Below are positions 1 to 7,426 of a DNA stretch of 12,912 bases, piece after piece. The notes under the pieces were generated by a model that saw only the letters and a list, made by a program, of their open reading frames with translations, ran no database searches and was not told the origin of the DNA. Both the position numbers and the translations under genes were made by a program. Each line of letters starts with the position of its first letter. Within the stretch, counting starts at the first letter, position 1. The stretch is taken from assembly GCA_020048795.1 (NCBI GenBank), contig JAIFMA010000256.1:1-12912 (forward strand), in the 5' to 3' direction. This stretch comes from Rhodoferax sp. (GTDB lineage Bacteria; Pseudomonadota; Gammaproteobacteria; Burkholderiales; Burkholderiaceae_C).

Positions 1-54
1 GCCACCTTGCTGGTGCAACTGGCACAACGGTATCACGTTATGCTAGGCTTTTGA
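1..54 (+). CDS. Possible 3' end of an upstream gene (partial)
   Basis: Frame 1 is open from the window edge and stops with TGA at 52-54, giving 17 residues that end in RYHVMLGF. The composition looks like a protein C-terminus, and the stop lies 7 bp before the ribosome binding site of the next gene, a spacing typical of an operon. Frame 3 is also open here, so this is not certain. Too little is visible to name a family. Confidence 0.3.
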   Translation, partial: ATLLVQLAQRYHVMLGF

Positions 55-74
55 TTGTTGAAAAGGTATCAAAC

Positions 75-482
75 ATGAAGACCAAAGCGTTTCTGGAGTT
101 GTCAGATGTCAAAGCGATGGCCGCAGCGGCTGAGGCTGAGGCAGTGGCCAATCATTGGGCGGTCACGATTGCCATCGTCGATGATGGCGGGCACTTGCTG
201 TGGTTGCAGCGTCTTGATGGTGCAGCAGCGGTGACGGCGCACATTGCACCGGCCAAGGCGCATACAGCGGCTCTGGGTCGGCGCGAAAGCAAGGCCTATG
301 AGGACATCGTCAACGGTGGACGCACTTCGTTTTTGAGCGCGCCTGGTATTGTTGGGTTACTCGAAGGTGGTGTGCCCATCATGAAGGACGGTTTTTGCCT
401 GGGTGCCATGGGTGTCAGTGGTGTCAAGTCACCCGAAGACGCTCAAATTGCCCGGGCCGGCATTGCTGCGTTGGCTGTTTGA
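75..482 (+). CDS. GlcG/HbpS-family heme-binding-like protein
   Basis: This is a 135-residue protein of the GlcG/HbpS (DUF336) family, close to the usual length of about 130-150 residues. Family hallmarks are visible: the N-terminal VTIAIVDDGGHLLWLQRLDGA strand-turn region, AKAHTAALGRRES in the middle, then a glycine-rich GIVGLLEGGVPI and GAMGVSGVKSPEDAQIARAG near the end. Characterised relatives bind heme or are encoded with glycolate oxidase genes; the molecular role is unclear for most members. There is no signal peptide, so it is probably cytoplasmic. I chose the ATG at 75 because AAAAGG (61-66) sits 8 bp before it. The reading frame continues upstream, with a possible TTG at 51, but without a better ribosome binding site. 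It ends 11 bp before the convergent ppsR stop codon, and its own partners probably lie upstream of the window. Confidence 0.85.
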   Translation: MKTKAFLELSDVKAMAAAAEAEAVANHWAVTIAIVDDGGHLLWLQRLDGAAAVTAHIAPAKAHTAALGRRESKAYEDIVNGGRTSFLSAPGIVGLLEGGVPIMKDGFCLGAMGVSGVKSPEDAQIARAGIAALAV

Positions 483-493
483 TCGCAACCGAA

Positions 494-1315
494 TCAGTAG
501 GTGAGGCGCTCCGGGCGCAGTTCCTGCAAGATGGTGGTGGCGATTTCTTCGATTGATTTGGTGGTGGTCGAGAGCCAGCGGATGCCGGAGCGGCGCATCA
601 TGGCCTCGGCCTCCTTGACTTCGTGACGGCAATTGGTCAGTGAGGCGTACTTTGAATTCGGTCGACGTTCATTGCGGATTTCACTGAGCCGCTCAGGTTG
701 GATGGTCAACCCGAAGAGTTTTTTCTGCTGGGATTTCAGTGCTGGCGGCAAATCCAGGCGTTCAAAATCCTCCGGAATCAGCGGGTAGTTCGAGGCTTTC
801 AAGCCGTATTGCATGGCAAGGTAGAGCGAGGTCGGTGTTTTTCCGCTACGGCTCACACCGATCAGAATCACATCGGATGCAGACAGGTCGCGATTGGATT
901 GGCCATCGTCATGCTCCAGTGAAAAATTGATGGCGGCAATGCGCGATTGATATTCTTCGCTTTTGCTGGAATCGCTGAATCTGCCAATATGGTGGTTGGA
1001 CTTGATGCCGAGTTCCTTTTCAAGCGGATGGACGAAAGTACTGAACATGTCCATCAGGATGCCTTGGCAGCCTTGTGCAATGACCTTGAGGACTTCCTCG
1101 TTGGCCAACGTGGTGAACACGATCGGCGGTTTATTGTCGATGATGCCTGCATGTTTGATCTGGCGCACCGCCTGATGCGCCTTGTCAATGCTGTCGGTGA
1201 ACGGCAACCTGACCTTTTGCAGATTGATTTCAAATTGCGCCAGGATGGCATTGCCAAAGGTTTCGGCAGTGATGCCGGTGCCATCGGAGACAAAAAAAAC
1301 GGTGCGATTGGGCAT
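494..1315 (-). CDS. ppsR: PEP synthase regulatory protein (kinase/pyrophosphorylase, PSRP)
   Basis: This 273-residue cytoplasmic protein belongs to the DUF299/PSRP family. Characterised members both inactivate PEP synthase, by ADP-dependent phosphorylation of a threonine next to the catalytic histidine, and reactivate it by phosphate-dependent dephosphorylation. The signature N-terminus FFVSDGTGITAET (residues 7-19) is intact. The P-loop GVSRSGKT lies at 153-160, and the conserved RIAAINFSLEHDDG segment at 125-138. The length is normal for the family. The ATG at 1315 gives the expected MPNRTVFFVSDG start, although no strong Shine-Dalgarno precedes it. It is divergent from ppsA, its expected substrate, with 232 bp between the two start codons, which strongly supports the assignment. 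The target site in the neighbouring PpsA (Thr424 next but one to His426) is present. Confidence 0.95.
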   Translation of the reverse strand: MPNRTVFFVSDGTGITAETFGNAILAQFEINLQKVRLPFTDSIDKAHQAVRQIKHAGIIDNKPPIVFTTLANEEVLKVIAQGCQGILMDMFSTFVHPLEKELGIKSNHHIGRFSDSSKSEEYQSRIAAINFSLEHDDGQSNRDLSASDVILIGVSRSGKTPTSLYLAMQYGLKASNYPLIPEDFERLDLPPALKSQQKKLFGLTIQPERLSEIRNERRPNSKYASLTNCRHEVKEAEAMMRRSGIRWLSTTTKSIEEIATTILQELRPERLTY

Positions 1316-1547
1316 GATGATTGGTGGTTTGAATTCAAAACGGCCTGCCGCCTACCCTGTGCGCAGTGCGCGTGAGGTCGGTTTGTGGGCTTTTTCAACG
1401 CCTACAATTGTCATTATCCAGTCAAAGTCAGGGCGTGGTTTTGATTCAACAGCGACAAGTAAAAGACGATCAAATCCGTGCCACGATGGCCATCATCGCC
1501 CATCGACAGCTTGCCTGAGACAATTTTTTACTTCTGGAGCCTTTCCC

Positions 1548-3941
1548 ATGTCTGCACTGTTTGCCGCGACCGATTGGGTCGTACCTTTTGAAAATCTGAG
1601 AATGGCTGACGTTGAGTCGGTGGGTGGAAAAAACGCCAGCCTGGGTGAAATGATCTCGAATCTGCCCACCGGTGTGAAGGTTCCCACGGGGTTTGCCACA
1701 ACGGCACATGCATTCCGGGAGTTTCTGGCGTTTGGCGATCTGGCCGGAAAAATCAATGTCCGACTTGGTGTCTTGGATACGGAAGATGTCAATGCGTTGG
1801 CACTGGCGGGTGCCGAGATTCGTGCCATGGTGGAGTCGCAACCTTTCCCGGAAGATTTCGAGATGGAGATCAGGCGTGCATTTTCTGTGTTGTGCGGGGC
1901 ACGCCTGCAGGCTTCGTTCGCCGTGCGTTCCTCGGCCACGGCCGAAGATTTGCCGGATGCATCATTTGCCGGCCAGCAGGAGACTTTCCTGAATGTGACG
2001 GGTATTGAAGATATCTTGCACAAGATTCGTGAAGTGTTTGCGTCGCTTTACAACGACCGGGCCATCAGCTACCGGGTGCACAAGGGTTTTGCACATGAAC
2101 ATGTGGCGCTGAGTGCCGGTATTCAACGCATGGTACGTTCCGACCTGGGGGCCGCTGGTGTCATGTTCACCCTGGATACCGAGTCGGGCTTCGATCAGGT
2201 GGTTTTTATCACCTCGAGTTATGGATTGGGTGAAACAGTGGTTCAGGGTGCGGTTAACCCGGATGAGTTTTATGTACACAAGCCGATGTTGACGGCCGGA
2301 AAGCAAGCCCTTATTCGGCGCAATTTGGGCTCCAAGTTGATTCAGATGCAGTTCAGCACAGCGGAAGAAAAGGCGGCAACTGGCAAGTTGGTCAAGACCG
2401 TGGAGGTGCCAGCAGAATTGCGTAATCGCTACTCGCTGACCGACGTTGATGTGCAAAAACTGGCGGCCTACGCGCTGGTCATCGAAAAACATTATGGTCG
2501 TCCGATGGATATCGAATGGGGCAAGGATGGCCTGGATGGCGAGCTTTATATTCTTCAGGCACGTCCTGAAACCGTGAAAAGCCAGTCGATCGGCAAGGTG
2601 GAGCACCGTTACAAACTGAAAGGCCGGGGATCTGTGCTGACCGAAGGGCGTGCCATCGGCCAGAAAATCGGCACCGGGCCGGTGAAAGTGGTTCACCACA
2701 TCAGTGAAATGGACCGGGTGCAGGCCGGCGATGTGCTGGTGACTGACATGACCGACCCCAATTGGGAGCCTGTTATGAAGCGCGCTTCGGCCATTGTCAC
2801 CAACCGGGGCGGGCGCACCTGCCATGCTGCCATCATTGCGCGTGAGCTTGGCATTCCTGCGGTGGTGGGTTGCGGTGACGCTGACCGGGTACTCAAGGAT
2901 GGCATGTTGGTGACGGTAAGTTGTGCCGAAGGCGACACCGGTTTCATTTACGACGGCCTGCTAGAAACCGAGGTGACCGAGGTGCGCCGTGGTGAGATGC
3001 CGGCGCTCAGCGTCAAGATCATGATGAATGTGGGCAATCCTCAATTGGCATTCGACTTCTGCCAGTTGCCCAACAACGGTGTCGGTTTGGCACGCCTGGA
3101 ATTCATCATCAACAACAACATTGGGGTCCATCCCAAGGCCATTCTGGACTATCCCAATATTGATGCTGATCTGAAAAAGGCGGTTGAGTCAGTGGCCCGG
3201 GGCCATGCGTCACCGCGAGCGTTTTATGTGGATCGGGTGGCCGAAGGGGTGGCCACGATTGCCGCCGCGTTCTGGCCCAAGCCGGTCATTGTGCGTCTGT
3301 CTGATTTCAAGAGCAATGAATACCGCAAGCTGATTGGTGGCAGCCGTTATGAGCCCGAAGAGGAAAACCCGATGCTGGGTTTTCGGGGCGCAGCCCGCTA
3401 TTTGAGTGCTGATTTTGGCGAGGCCTTTGCGATGGAGTGTGATGCGCTCAAACGGGTTCGCTTGGACATGGGTCTGACCAATGTGCAGGTGATGGTGCCG
3501 TTCGTTCGCACGCTTGGCCAGGCCAAAAAGGTGACCGAGTTACTGGCAGAACATGGCCTGAAAAGAGGCGTGAATGATCTCAAGTTGATCATGATGTGCG
3601 AAATTCCCAGCAATGCCATCTTGGCCAAGGAATTTCTTCAGTATTTCGATGGATTTTCGATCGGTTCCAATGACCTGACGCAACTGACCCTGGGGCTTGA
3701 TCGTGACTCAGGTCTGGCACTGCTGGCCAAAGATTTTGACGAACGCGATCTGGCCGTGACGGCGCTGATCAGCCAGGCCATCAATGCCTGTCGAGCCGAG
3801 GGGAAATATATCGGCATTTGCGGTCAGGGGCCAAGCGATCACCCGGATTTTGCCCATTGGCTGATGCAGGAGGGCATTTCGTCGATTTCGCTGAATCCTG
3901 ACACGGTGGTGGCAACGTGGCAAGACCTGGCCCGGCAATAG
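1548..3941 (+). CDS. ppsA: Phosphoenolpyruvate synthase (pyruvate, water dikinase)
   Basis: The 797-residue enzyme converts pyruvate, ATP and water to PEP, AMP and phosphate, the entry step of gluconeogenesis from pyruvate or lactate. The E. coli enzyme has 792 residues. The N-terminal ATP-grasp/PPDK domain begins with VGGKNASLGEMI and contains the RSSATAEDLPDASFAGQQ region. The swivelling domain has GGRTCHAAIIARELGIPAVVG with the catalytic His426, and Thr424 is the expected PpsR phosphorylation site. The C-terminal PEP/pyruvate TIM barrel carries IGSNDLTQLTLGLDRD and GICGQGPSDHPD with the catalytic Cys758. I chose the ATG at 1548, with GGAG at 1535-1538; the frame is open far upstream inside the antisense of ppsR, but those starts have no support. 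It is divergent from ppsR and 45 bp before a co-directional symporter gene. I could not make out a convincing promoter in 1316-1547. Confidence 0.97.
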   Translation: MSALFAATDWVVPFENLRMADVESVGGKNASLGEMISNLPTGVKVPTGFATTAHAFREFLAFGDLAGKINVRLGVLDTEDVNALALAGAEIRAMVESQPFPEDFEMEIRRAFSVLCGARLQASFAVRSSATAEDLPDASFAGQQETFLNVTGIEDILHKIREVFASLYNDRAISYRVHKGFAHEHVALSAGIQRMVRSDLGAAGVMFTLDTESGFDQVVFITSSYGLGETVVQGAVNPDEFYVHKPMLTAGKQALIRRNLGSKLIQMQFSTAEEKAATGKLVKTVEVPAELRNRYSLTDVDVQKLAAYALVIEKHYGRPMDIEWGKDGLDGELYILQARPETVKSQSIGKVEHRYKLKGRGSVLTEGRAIGQKIGTGPVKVVHHISEMDRVQAGDVLVTDMTDPNWEPVMKRASAIVTNRGGRTCHAAIIARELGIPAVVGCGDADRVLKDGMLVTVSCAEGDTGFIYDGLLETEVTEVRRGEMPALSVKIMMNVGNPQLAFDFCQLPNNGVGLARLEFIINNNIGVHPKAILDYPNIDADLKKAVESVARGHASPRAFYVDRVAEGVATIAAAFWPKPVIVRLSDFKSNEYRKLIGGSRYEPEEENPMLGFRGAARYLSADFGEAFAMECDALKRVRLDMGLTNVQVMVPFVRTLGQAKKVTELLAEHGLKRGVNDLKLIMMCEIPSNAILAKEFLQYFDGFSIGSNDLTQLTLGLDRDSGLALLAKDFDERDLAVTALISQAINACRAEGKYIGICGQGPSDHPDFAHWLMQEGISSISLNPDTVVATWQDLARQ

Positions 3942-3986
3942 CCAGGGCGAGTTGACGGTGCGTTTCATGGGTTTCATCCAGGCCTG

Positions 3987-6293
3987 ATGATGAATGGCGC
4001 AGTGGAACCCCCTGAAACCCAACGCGTTGCCAAATTGTCGCGTTTGCAGATCTGGCTGTTGCTGGTCTGGTTCATGCTGTCTTTTGGGGTGGTTTTTTTT
4101 GCCCATGATTTGCAGCAGGTGGTAGCGGGTTGGCCGCTTGCCTACTGGTTCGCTGCGCAGGGCAGTGTGCTGGTTTTTATTGGCGTGGTTGCGATCTACG
4201 CCTGGTTTGCCAACCGCATCGATGGTGAACGGCTGGTGGATGCCCCTGAGTACGTTGATTACCGGCGGCGGATTCACCGGCGATTTATCGCTTATGTGGT
4301 TCTGCTGCTACTGTTTCTGTTGGCGCTTGCCCTGGCTGAAAGGGCTGGTTTGCGAAAAATCTGGGTGGGTGCCATTTTTCTTTTCGCGACTGTTTTTTTG
4401 TATGCTGTGATCGGCATTTATGGTCGCACCTCGAAGGCACTCGAGTATTACGTTGCGGGTCGAAGAATTCCGCCCATGTACAACGGGATGGCCGTGGCTG
4501 CAGACTGGATGAGTGCAGCGTCCTTCATCAGCATGGCGGGCGGATTGTATTTGCAGGGTTTTTCGGGTGTGGGTTCACAGCCCGGTGGTTTGGTGTATGT
4601 GCTGGGGTGGACCGGCGGGTTTTGTCTGGTGGCCTTGCTGGTGGCCCCGCATTTGCGAAAAATGGATATCTATACCGTTCCAGACTTCTTTGGTAACCGA
4701 TTTGGCGGCAGGTGGCCGCGAATCATCGCAGCCTGGTCTGCTGTGCTGTGCTCTTTTACCTATGTGGTGGCGCAGATTTACGGGGTGGGTCTGATCACGT
4801 CGCGTTTGACCGGGGTGCAGTTCGAGATTGGCATTTTGCTGGGTTTGGGGGGGGTATTGGTGTGTTCGTTTCTGGGGGGCATGCGGGCGGTGACCTGGAC
4901 CCAGGTTACCCAGTATGTGGTGCTGATCCTGGCTTTCCTGATCCCGGTTTCCTGGCTCGCCTATAAGCAGGTGGGTAATCCATTGGCAACGATGGCGTAT
5001 GGACAACAATTGCCGAAAATTGCAGAGCTGGAGCGCCAGCTCATGGAGTCTCCGGCAGAGCAGGAGGTGATTCGGGAGTTTTCCAGAAGATCGGCAGAAT
5101 ATGCACGCAAGCTTGACAATGTGACTGAATCCCTGGAGCAGGAACGGAAAAAGCGCAAGGATGAGATACGTCGACTGACTGAAGCCCATGCCGACGAAGC
5201 GGTGATCGTGACGGCGCGACGTGAACTGCTTGCGCTGCCTCGTGATGAAAACGTCGCGCGCGAGCGCTGGACGCGTGCCATGATCGAAGCCAGGGAGCGG
5301 GCCAAGCCGCTTGCCGGAATGCCGGCTCATACCCATCCTTTTGCTGGCGATCCTGGTGCAGGACCTGAAGCGAATCGCCTGTTTGAGGTCTCACGGCGCA
5401 ATTTCATCGCGCTGATGTTCTGCCTGATGATTGGCACGGTGGGTTTGCCACACCTGCTAACCAGGTTTTACACCACCCGCAATGTCGCAGATACCCGCAA
5501 TTCGGTCACTTGGTCGCTGTTTTTTATCGCGCTGCTCTATCTGGCGGCACCAGCGCTGGCAGTGCTGGTTAAGTTTGAGATCATGGGTCACCTGGTGGGC
5601 CAGCGTTTTGATGCATTGCCGGTCTGGATCGCCCAATGGGCCAAGGTGGATCCGTCGCTGATTTCCGTCAGTGACATCAACGGTGATCAGGTGCTCCAGT
5701 TTGCCGAGCTCAGGATGGGGGCCGATATCGTTATGCTGGCAACACCTGAGATTGGTGGTTTGCCGTATGTTGTGTCAGGACTGGTGGCCGCTGGCGGACT
5801 GGCTGCGGCGCTGTCGACCGCTGACGGTTTGTTGCTGACCATCGGGAGTGCCCTTGCTCATGATTTGTTTTTTCGTGGCGAAAGCGACCGTGCAGGCGCA
5901 GTTCGCCGTGTCATGTTGTCCAAGTTTGCACTGTTGCTGGTGGCATTGATGGCCGCTTATGTCGCTGCGCAACGGCCTGCCGACATCCTGATTCTGGTTT
6001 CGGCCTCATTTTCCCTGGCCGGTGCGGCGCTGGTGCCGGTGATGATTCTGGGCATTTTCTGGACTGGCACGACCCGGTTGGGGGCTGTCTCGGGAATGTT
6101 GGCAGGATTGGGCTTGACGCTCTATTACATGCTCATCAATGTGCCTAGCGTGCGAGCCTACCTGGGTTTGTCCGGGACAGGTTTGTGGCTTGATATTCAA
6201 CCTGTTGCGGCAGGTGTTTTTGGCGTGGCGGCGGGATTGGGCGTGGCGCTGGTGGTCAGCAGCGTTACCCGGACCCCGAACCAGCCGGAATAA
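3987..6293 (+). CDS. Sodium/solute symporter: DUF4212-VC_2705-type fusion
   Basis: This is a 768-residue inner-membrane protein of the sodium:solute symporter (SSS) superfamily. Residues about 17-80 resemble the small subunit DUF4212, with two membrane helices and WPLAYWFAAQGSVLVFI. After an extra helix (about 102-118), residues about 125-768 match the VC_2705-like large subunit: DFF/YYVAGRR region, AADWMSAASFISMAGG (171-186), LGWTGGF, YTVPDFFGNRFGG, and ALSTADGLLLTIGSAL (608-623) with the usual Na+-site Ser/Thr. A charged, helical insertion (about 345-440) interrupts the transporter. Residues 563-574 (DINGDQVLQFAE) have EF-hand loop spacing. The likely substrate class is a small organic acid such as acetate, but this is not determined. 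Tandem ATGs at 3987 and 3990 follow a weak CAGG; 3990 has the better spacing. It lies 45 bp downstream of ppsA and is possibly co-transcribed with it. Two 8-nt homopolymers (T at 4093-4100, G at 4847-4854) lie inside the gene. Confidence 0.88.
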   Translation: MMNGAVEPPETQRVAKLSRLQIWLLLVWFMLSFGVVFFAHDLQQVVAGWPLAYWFAAQGSVLVFIGVVAIYAWFANRIDGERLVDAPEYVDYRRRIHRRFIAYVVLLLLFLLALALAERAGLRKIWVGAIFLFATVFLYAVIGIYGRTSKALEYYVAGRRIPPMYNGMAVAADWMSAASFISMAGGLYLQGFSGVGSQPGGLVYVLGWTGGFCLVALLVAPHLRKMDIYTVPDFFGNRFGGRWPRIIAAWSAVLCSFTYVVAQIYGVGLITSRLTGVQFEIGILLGLGGVLVCSFLGGMRAVTWTQVTQYVVLILAFLIPVSWLAYKQVGNPLATMAYGQQLPKIAELERQLMESPAEQEVIREFSRRSAEYARKLDNVTESLEQERKKRKDEIRRLTEAHADEAVIVTARRELLALPRDENVARERWTRAMIEARERAKPLAGMPAHTHPFAGDPGAGPEANRLFEVSRRNFIALMFCLMIGTVGLPHLLTRFYTTRNVADTRNSVTWSLFFIALLYLAAPALAVLVKFEIMGHLVGQRFDALPVWIAQWAKVDPSLISVSDINGDQVLQFAELRMGADIVMLATPEIGGLPYVVSGLVAAGGLAAALSTADGLLLTIGSALAHDLFFRGESDRAGAVRRVMLSKFALLLVALMAAYVAAQRPADILILVSASFSLAGAALVPVMILGIFWTGTTRLGAVSGMLAGLGLTLYYMLINVPSVRAYLGLSGTGLWLDIQPVAAGVFGVAAGLGVALVVSSVTRTPNQPE

Positions 6294-6296
6294 CTG

Positions 6297-6327
6297 TCGC
6301 CAAGGCGCAGCCTAGAAAAGCTATAAT
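6297..6327 (+). promoter_or_regulatory. Sigma-70-like promoter of the rpsF operon
   Basis: A perfect TATAAT -10 hexamer lies at 6322-6327. The best -35 match is TCGCCA at 6297-6302 with a long 19-bp spacer, so the -35 call is weak. It begins 3 bp after the symporter stop codon, so the ribosomal protein operon has its own start site. Transcription would begin near 6334, leaving a leader of about 77 nt. Confidence 0.65.
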
Positions 6328-6341
6328 CTTGGGCTTGCCTT

Positions 6342-6405
6342 GCTGCACCTCCTGTAGACGCTGAGGGCAGCTTATTCGCCCCGTTGGGGGTTTGTCCAAA
6401 AGGAG
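6342..6405 (+). promoter_or_regulatory. Structured rpsF leader (candidate S6:S18 autoregulatory element)
   Basis: Two hairpins can be read directly. The first pairs GCTGC (6342-6346) with GCAGC (6367-6371) and CCTC (6348-6351) with GAGG (6363-6366), with one bulged A and an 11-nt loop. The second pairs CCCC (6379-6382) with GGGG (6386-6389) around a GTT loop and contains CCG. The ribosome binding site AGGAG (6401-6405) is complementary to CTCCT (6349-6353) inside the first stem, so the two folds exclude each other. The S6:S18 complex is known to bind rpsF leaders through a structured CCG-containing motif; whether this leader matches that consensus I cannot verify. Confidence 0.45.
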
Positions 6406-6410
6406 TCTAG

Positions 6411-6776
6411 ATGCGTCACTATGAAATCATACTCATGATTCACCCGGATCAGAGTGAACAGGTTCCCGCCATGCTGGAACGCTACAAAAGCATGATCACC
6501 ACGGGCGGTGGCAAAGTGCACCGGGTGGAAGACTGGGGTCGTCGCCAGTTGGTTTACATGATCAACAAATTGGCAAAAGCACATTACCTGTGCGTCAACA
6601 TTGAAGCCGACCAGTCTGTGATGGCTGAACTTGAGCACGCTTTTAAGTTCAACGATGCCGTATTGCGCCATCTGACTGTGCTAAAGAAAAAAGCTGAGAC
6701 GGGTCCGTCTTCCATGATGAAAACGGTTGAGCGTGAAGACGCTCGCAAGACACAACAGGCTGAATACCAAGCCTGA
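6411..6776 (+). CDS. rpsF: 30S ribosomal protein S6
   Basis: The 121-residue S6 protein binds the central domain of 16S rRNA as a heterodimer with S18, which is encoded two genes downstream. The family start MRHYEIILMIHPDQSEQV is intact, as is the central EDWGRRQLVYMINKLAKAHY segment, followed by FKFNDAVLRHLTVL. The C-terminal tail (about 105-121) is charged and probably flexible, as is usual for S6. The start is fixed by AAAAGGAG at 6398-6405, 5 bp before the ATG. It is the first gene of a four-gene operon and follows its own promoter and a leader that could allow feedback by S6:S18. Confidence 0.98.
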   Translation: MRHYEIILMIHPDQSEQVPAMLERYKSMITTGGGKVHRVEDWGRRQLVYMINKLAKAHYLCVNIEADQSVMAELEHAFKFNDAVLRHLTVLKKKAETGPSSMMKTVEREDARKTQQAEYQA

Positions 6777-6797
6777 CCACTGCAACATTAGCATCTG

Positions 6798-7097
6798 GTG
6801 AATCCACCTGCCAACCATCTGACTCTTTACGCTTCGATCCTGGAAACTGAGCCCTTGCGGTACACCCCTTCAGGTCTGCCAGCTTTGAATGTGCGACTGG
6901 AGCATGCTTCAGAAATTTCTGAAGCGGGGCAGGTCAGACAAGTCAAAGTCAACATGAAATCGGTGGTATTTGGCGCAGTTGCCGAAAAACTGGCGGTTCA
7001 GGATATTGGTAGTTGCTGGAACTTTTCAGGTTTTTTGGCGACACCCAAAGGTGCTAAGAATGTCGTGTTTCATATTCAAGAATTTGTCAAAGAGTAG
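6798..7097 (+). CDS. priB: Primosomal replication protein N (PriB)
   Basis: PriB is a small (99-residue) single-stranded-DNA-binding OB-fold protein that works with PriA and DnaT to reload DnaB at stalled forks. The OB-fold pattern is seen in LTLYASILETEPLRYTPSGL, VNMKSVVFGAVAEKL and CWNFSGFLATPKGAKNVVFHI. Its place between rpsF and rpsR is the classic beta/gammaproteobacterial arrangement and supports the name over a generic SSB. The start is GTG at 6798, giving MNPPANHL. I see no good Shine-Dalgarno in the 21 bp after rpsF, so translation probably depends on coupling to rpsF, which would keep PriB low relative to the ribosomal proteins. Confidence 0.92.
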   Translation: MNPPANHLTLYASILETEPLRYTPSGLPALNVRLEHASEISEAGQVRQVKVNMKSVVFGAVAEKLAVQDIGSCWNFSGFLATPKGAKNVVFHIQEFVKE

Positions 7098-7129
7098 ATC
7101 TTTACTTCACCTTATTTTAGGAGTCCATC

Positions 7130-7414
7130 ATGGCCGGACCAAAACGTTTCAATAACAAAGACAAGCGCCCGAAGCGCCCCGCACAAAACCTGCTTTTCAA
7201 GCGCAAGCGCTTTTGCCGTTTCACGGTGACCGGCGTTGAAGAGATTGACTACAAGGACATCGACACCTTGCGTGATTTCATTGCCGAGAACGGCAAGATC
7301 ATTCCCGCCCGTCTGACCGGCACCCGTGCGATTTTTCAGCGTCAGCTCAACACCGCCATCAAGCGCGCGCGCTTTCTGGCCATGTTGCCGTACAGTGACC
7401 AGCACAAGATCTAA
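7130..7414 (+). CDS. rpsR: 30S ribosomal protein S18
   Basis: The 94-residue S18 partners S6 on the small-subunit platform. The basic N-terminus (residues 1-29) is followed by the conserved IDYKDIDTLRDFI and the IIPARLTGTRAIFQRQLNTAIKRARFLAMLPYS core, here given in part as KIIPARLTGT and RQLNTAIKRARFLAMLPY. The length is slightly above the 75 residues of E. coli S18 because of an N-terminal extension that is common in related bacteria. AGGAG at 7119-7123, 6 bp before the ATG, fixes the start. It sits 32 bp after priB and 12 bp before rplI. Confidence 0.98.
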   Translation: MAGPKRFNNKDKRPKRPAQNLLFKRKRFCRFTVTGVEEIDYKDIDTLRDFIAENGKIIPARLTGTRAIFQRQLNTAIKRARFLAMLPYSDQHKI

Positions 7415-7426
7415 AGGAACCACACC

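Noticed and set aside
1485..1494. GATGGCCATC palindrome upstream of ppsA as an operator
   Set aside because: A single 10-bp palindrome without a promoter nearby or a second copy is too weak.
1182..1547. In-frame extension of ppsA upstream of the ATG at 1548
   Set aside because: The added 122 residues come from antisense ppsR and non-coding sequence, while the 1548 start has a good ribosome binding site and the family N-terminus.
1962..2825. 287-codon open frame antisense to ppsA
   Set aside because: It is the opposite strand of a clearly conserved enzyme; the translation is rich in His, Gln and Arg with no recognisable domain and no ribosome binding site.
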